DNA of 7,119 nucleotides. Source: Acinetobacter sp. (GTDB lineage: Bacteria > Pseudomonadota > Gammaproteobacteria > Pseudomonadales > Moraxellaceae). Location of the stretch: contig JASLJB010000331.1 in the NCBI GenBank assembly GCA_030152605.1, forward strand, positions 1 through 7,119. The letters run 5' to 3'. Positions 5,827-7,119 of this stretch are shown here, one piece after another. The position numbers and the translations under genes were made by a program. Under the pieces are notes generated by a model. It was not told where the DNA came from. It did not search any database and was given only the letters and a program-made list of their open reading frames with translations. Numbering within the stretch: position 1 is the first letter of the stretch; every line of letters begins with the position of its first letter.

Positions 5827-6840
5827 ATGAAAGCCATCGCATACCAAAAACCTTTTCCGATCGACCAAGAACATCTATTTACTGAAATTGAACGTGATCT
5901 GCCCGTAGCCACAGGACATGATCTCTTGGTTGAGGTCAATGCGATCTCAATCAATCCAATCGATATCAAAGTACGGCAACGCACTGCTGAAGATAATCAA
6001 GACTGGAAAATATTAGGCCGTGATGCGGTTGGCGTGGTGAAAGCCATCGGCGCTGATGTGACCGGGTTTAAGCCCGGTGATCAAGTGTTTTATGCGGGTA
6101 CACTGCTGCGTGATGGTTCTTATGCACAATATCAATTGGTCGATGAGCGCATCGTGGCGCTTAAACCACAAAGCCTGAGTGATGCACAAGCCGCTGCCCT
6201 ACCGCTGACCTCGATCACGGCCTGGGAAATGCTGTTTGATCGTTTAAACGTACATGTGCCCGTGGCGGGTCAAGCGCGCAGTATCTTGGTGATTGGCGCT
6301 GCGGGTGGCGTGGGTTCAATCGCGGTACAACTGCTCAAAACCTTGACTGATCTTCAGGTGATCGCCACGGCGTCACGTCCCGAATCCAAGCAATGGTTAC
6401 AACAGATTGGTGCAGATGTGATTGTGGATCATTCACAGTCTTTAGTGGCGCAGTTCAAGACCCTCGCCTTGCCAGCACCCAGCTATATCTTCTCGATTAC
6501 TGGCACACAGCAACACCAAGCTGAAATCGCGCAATTAATCGCGCCACAAGGCCGAGTCGGACTGATTGATGATCCTGAAAACTTTGTCATCAACGCGTTT
6601 AAGGGCAAATCTGTTTCGATACATTGGGAATCGATGTTTACCCGTTCCATGTTTCAAACCGCAGATATGCAACAACAAGGTCAGATCCTGGCGCAGATCG
6701 CGACCTTGGTGGATCAGGCACAGATTAACAGCACCCTTTCCACCCACCTCGGCCACATCAATGCCGCCAATATTCAACAGGCCCACGCCATGATTGAAAG
6801 TGGGCAAAGTATCGGGAAGATTGTGTTAGAAGGGTTTTAG
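5827..6840 (+). CDS. Zinc-free MDR-family NAD(P)-dependent oxidoreductase (quinone oxidoreductase-like)
   Basis: This is a 337-aa cytoplasmic enzyme of the medium-chain dehydrogenase/reductase superfamily. Residues 1-140 form the GroES-like domain, with I-S-I-N-P-I-D-I-K-V-R (40-50) and L-G-R-D-A-V-G-V-V (63-71). The Rossmann domain begins near 150 with the dinucleotide motif G-A-A-G-G-V-G-S (157-164). The end, G-Q-S-I-G-K-I-V-L-E-G, is typical of the family. There is no cysteine anywhere in the protein, so neither the catalytic nor the structural zinc site of classical alcohol dehydrogenases can exist, despite the common label 'zinc-binding alcohol dehydrogenase family'. A quinone or enone reductase activity using NADPH is likely, but the substrate is unknown. 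AGGAG lies 6 bases before the ATG. It is divergent from the 169-aa gene and convergent with a second MDR gene. Confidence 0.88.
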   Translation: MKAIAYQKPFPIDQEHLFTEIERDLPVATGHDLLVEVNAISINPIDIKVRQRTAEDNQDWKILGRDAVGVVKAIGADVTGFKPGDQVFYAGTLLRDGSYAQYQLVDERIVALKPQSLSDAQAAALPLTSITAWEMLFDRLNVHVPVAGQARSILVIGAAGGVGSIAVQLLKTLTDLQVIATASRPESKQWLQQIGADVIVDHSQSLVAQFKTLALPAPSYIFSITGTQQHQAEIAQLIAPQGRVGLIDDPENFVINAFKGKSVSIHWESMFTRSMFQTADMQQQGQILAQIATLVDQAQINSTLSTHLGHINAANIQQAHAMIESGQSIGKIVLEGF

Positions 6841-6847
6841 TTTAAAA

Positions 6848-6926
6848 CCTCACCTAGCCTCTCCTTAGCAAGGAGAGGTACTAAAAATCCTCACCTAACC
6901 TCTCCTTAGCAAGGAGAGGTACTAAA
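6848..6926. repeat. Tandem pair of palindromic intergenic repeats
   Basis: Two 38-base units (6848-6885 and 6889-6926) repeat with a 41-base period and differ at one base (G6857 versus A6898). Each holds CCTCTCCTT-AGC-AAGGAGAGG, a perfect 9-bp hairpin with a 3-base loop (6858-6878 and 6899-6919). The A in the second unit extends its stem by one pair. They fill the gap between two convergent genes and could serve as bidirectional terminators. On the minus strand an ATTTTT run follows the second hairpin after about 11 bases. They resemble small dispersed palindromic elements seen between genes in this group of bacteria. Confidence 0.85.
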
Positions 6927-7119
6927 TTGTGATGACGATTTTTCCGATATGCTCACCGGTATCCATCGCGATATGTGCCTCTTGGATCTGCTCAAAGGCG
7001 AAGGTTTTATAAATCATCGGTAAGCATTCGCCTTTGGCCCATAGCGGTGCGACATGTTGTTGCAAGTCTTCGGCGATAACGGCTTTCTCGGCAGTATTGC
7101 GTGCACGCATGGTCGAACC
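6922..7119 (-). CDS. PIG3-type NAD(P)H quinone oxidoreductase, C-terminal fragment (cut by window edge)
   Basis: The last 65 codons of a leftward gene are visible; the rest lies beyond the right edge. The fragment opens G-S-T-M-R-A-R-N-T-A-E-K-A and ends E-A-H-I-A-M-D-T-G-E-H-I-G-K-I-V-I-T-I. The GST-(L/M)-R-x-R block followed by K-A, a V-x-P-L segment, A-H-x-x-M and H-I-G-K-I-V is the standard C-terminal pattern of the PIG3 family of quinone oxidoreductases, which are NADPH-dependent, zinc-free MDR enzymes. The first in-window ATG, at 7110, is an internal methionine and not the start. The TAG stop (6922-6924) lies inside the second palindromic repeat, so the final codon comes from repeat DNA. 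The gene is convergent with a related but distinct MDR gene. Confidence 0.85.
   Translation of the reverse strand, partial: GSTMRARNTAEKAVIAEDLQQHVAPLWAKGECLPMIYKTFAFEQIQEAHIAMDTGEHIGKIVITI

Noticed and set aside
6848..6926. CRISPR-like array
   Set aside because: There are only two units with a 3-base gap between them, no spacers and no cas genes; they are palindromic tandem repeats.

Overview
The window looks like a chromosomal segment from a low-GC gammaproteobacterium, most likely Acinetobacter or a close Moraxellaceae relative. This rests on three things: the AT-rich base composition, the kind of proteins encoded (an AceA of the Pseudomonas/Acinetobacter type, a PaeA/YtfL-like membrane protein, a CitMHS citrate carrier) and short palindromic repeats between genes. 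The genus is inferred from remembered family resemblance; no search was run. No phage, integron, insertion sequence, CRISPR or RNA gene is visible.

Left part (1-1610): the first 31 codons of a leftward gene that reads like isocitrate lyase (aceA), a 463-bp divergent control region, and a rightward LysR-type regulator that ends in a strong hairpin. A LysR gene transcribed away from a metabolic gene is the usual arrangement for a regulator and its target, so control of the glyoxylate shunt is a reasonable but unproven inference.

Middle part (1611-5051): a PaeA/YtfL-type CNNM-CBS-CorC membrane protein with a recognisable promoter, then an 82-bp imperfect palindrome with two alternative stems. 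A long AT-rich leader follows, then a CitMHS-family citrate transporter. If the regulator does control aceA, citrate uptake and the glyoxylate shunt lie close together here, and both handle C6/C2 carbon. This is a loose thematic link, not an operon.

Right part (5011-7119): a leftward uncharacterised 169-aa gene with a clear intrinsic terminator, and a divergent rightward zinc-free MDR-family oxidoreductase. A tandem pair of palindromic repeats follows, then the C-terminal end of a convergent PIG3-type quinone oxidoreductase whose stop codon lies inside the second repeat.

Most of the window is ordinary core metabolism, and I do not see a convincing new multi-gene system. The items most worth a second look are the switch-like palindrome after paeA, the aceA/LysR divergent region, the tandem palindromic repeats that overlap a stop codon, the unknown 169-aa gene with a dyad in its promoter region, and the long CTAG-rich leader before the citrate transporter.
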